IMG/VR virus record: IMGVR_UViG_3300036832_000206
Span: 1-22,484 of that record
Direction: 5' to 3' (one strand)
Length of the DNA stretch: 22,484 nucleotides
From: a virus
A program made the translations under genes and the position numbers. The notes under the pieces are model-generated. The model ran no database searches, had not been told where the DNA came from, and worked only from the letters and a program-made list of their open reading frames with translations. How positions within the stretch are numbered: position 1 is the first letter of the stretch; every line of letters starts with the position of its first letter. Below, piece after piece: positions 22,451 through 22,484 of the stretch.

Positions 22451-22484
22451 GTGCAAATTGCGGCCATTTTCACGGCATTGGCCG
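22451..22484 (+). CDS. Start of a possible holin or small membrane protein (3' truncated)
   Basis: GGAGGGG (22439-22445) is followed five bases later by GTG at 22451. The visible residues would be MQIAAIFTALA, a hydrophobic start as in holins, which commonly follow lysin genes. Only 34 bases are available. Another frame from ATG 22429 (with CANCGHFHG) is also open to the window end but lacks a ribosome site. Confidence 0.4.
   Translation, partial: MQIAAIFTALA

Overview
The window is a 22.5 kb piece of the virion-structure region of a tailed, siphovirus-type bacteriophage. Every supportable gene is on the + strand, and most neighbours touch or overlap (ATGA, TGATG, TAATG junctions), as in one long late operon. 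No tRNA, rRNA, CRISPR array, insertion sequence, integrase or host gene was seen. Several proteins look like families I know from phages of Actinobacteria, especially Streptomyces-type hosts: the capsid maturation protease, the cysteine-rich head-to-tail adaptor, the 299-aa protein after the capsid gene, and the M15-like lysin. Overall base composition is near 50% GC, but the capsid gene is near 60% GC, which fits a GC-rich host. Host assignment is inference from recalled families; no search was run.

Layout. (1) Head, 2-7113: the end of a portal gene fused to a MuF-like segment and an HNH-like zinc domain; a capsid maturation protease; the major capsid protein with a fused acidic scaffold-like N-terminus; and a 299-aa conserved protein of uncertain role. 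(2) Tail tube and neck, 7126-10048: the probable major tail protein, then a head-to-tail adaptor, a 93-aa PKD-like protein, a probable tail terminator and an HK97 gp10-like protein. The tube gene lies before the connector genes, unlike the lambda order. (3) Tail assembly, 10058-13274: two tail assembly chaperone frames joined by a probable -1 frameshift, then an 851-aa tape measure protein with four 44-residue repeats. (4) Tail tip and fibres, 13276-21037: a Dit-like protein, a minor tail protein, a Gp37/hub-like protein, a collagen-like fibre, a second modular fibre, a complete EEP-superfamily nuclease/phosphatase-like enzyme, and a small fibre with a C1q/TNF-like end. (5) Lysis side, 21064-22484: two small proteins, an M15-like metallopeptidase lysin with a beta-rich C-terminal domain, and the first bases of a possible holin gene.

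The genes would work together as follows. The protease trims the capsid scaffold region. The portal and neck proteins join the head to a tube whose length is set by the tape measure. The chaperone pair coats the tape measure during assembly. The fibre cassette recognises the host surface, and the lysin releases progeny. The least expected item is the EEP enzyme between two fibre genes, with every catalytic motif of its superfamily present. Other points of interest are the portal-MuF-HNH fusion, the unusual frameshift site, repeated modules shared among the tail proteins, and a GC-rich patch that looks like a recent swap of the receptor-binding end.
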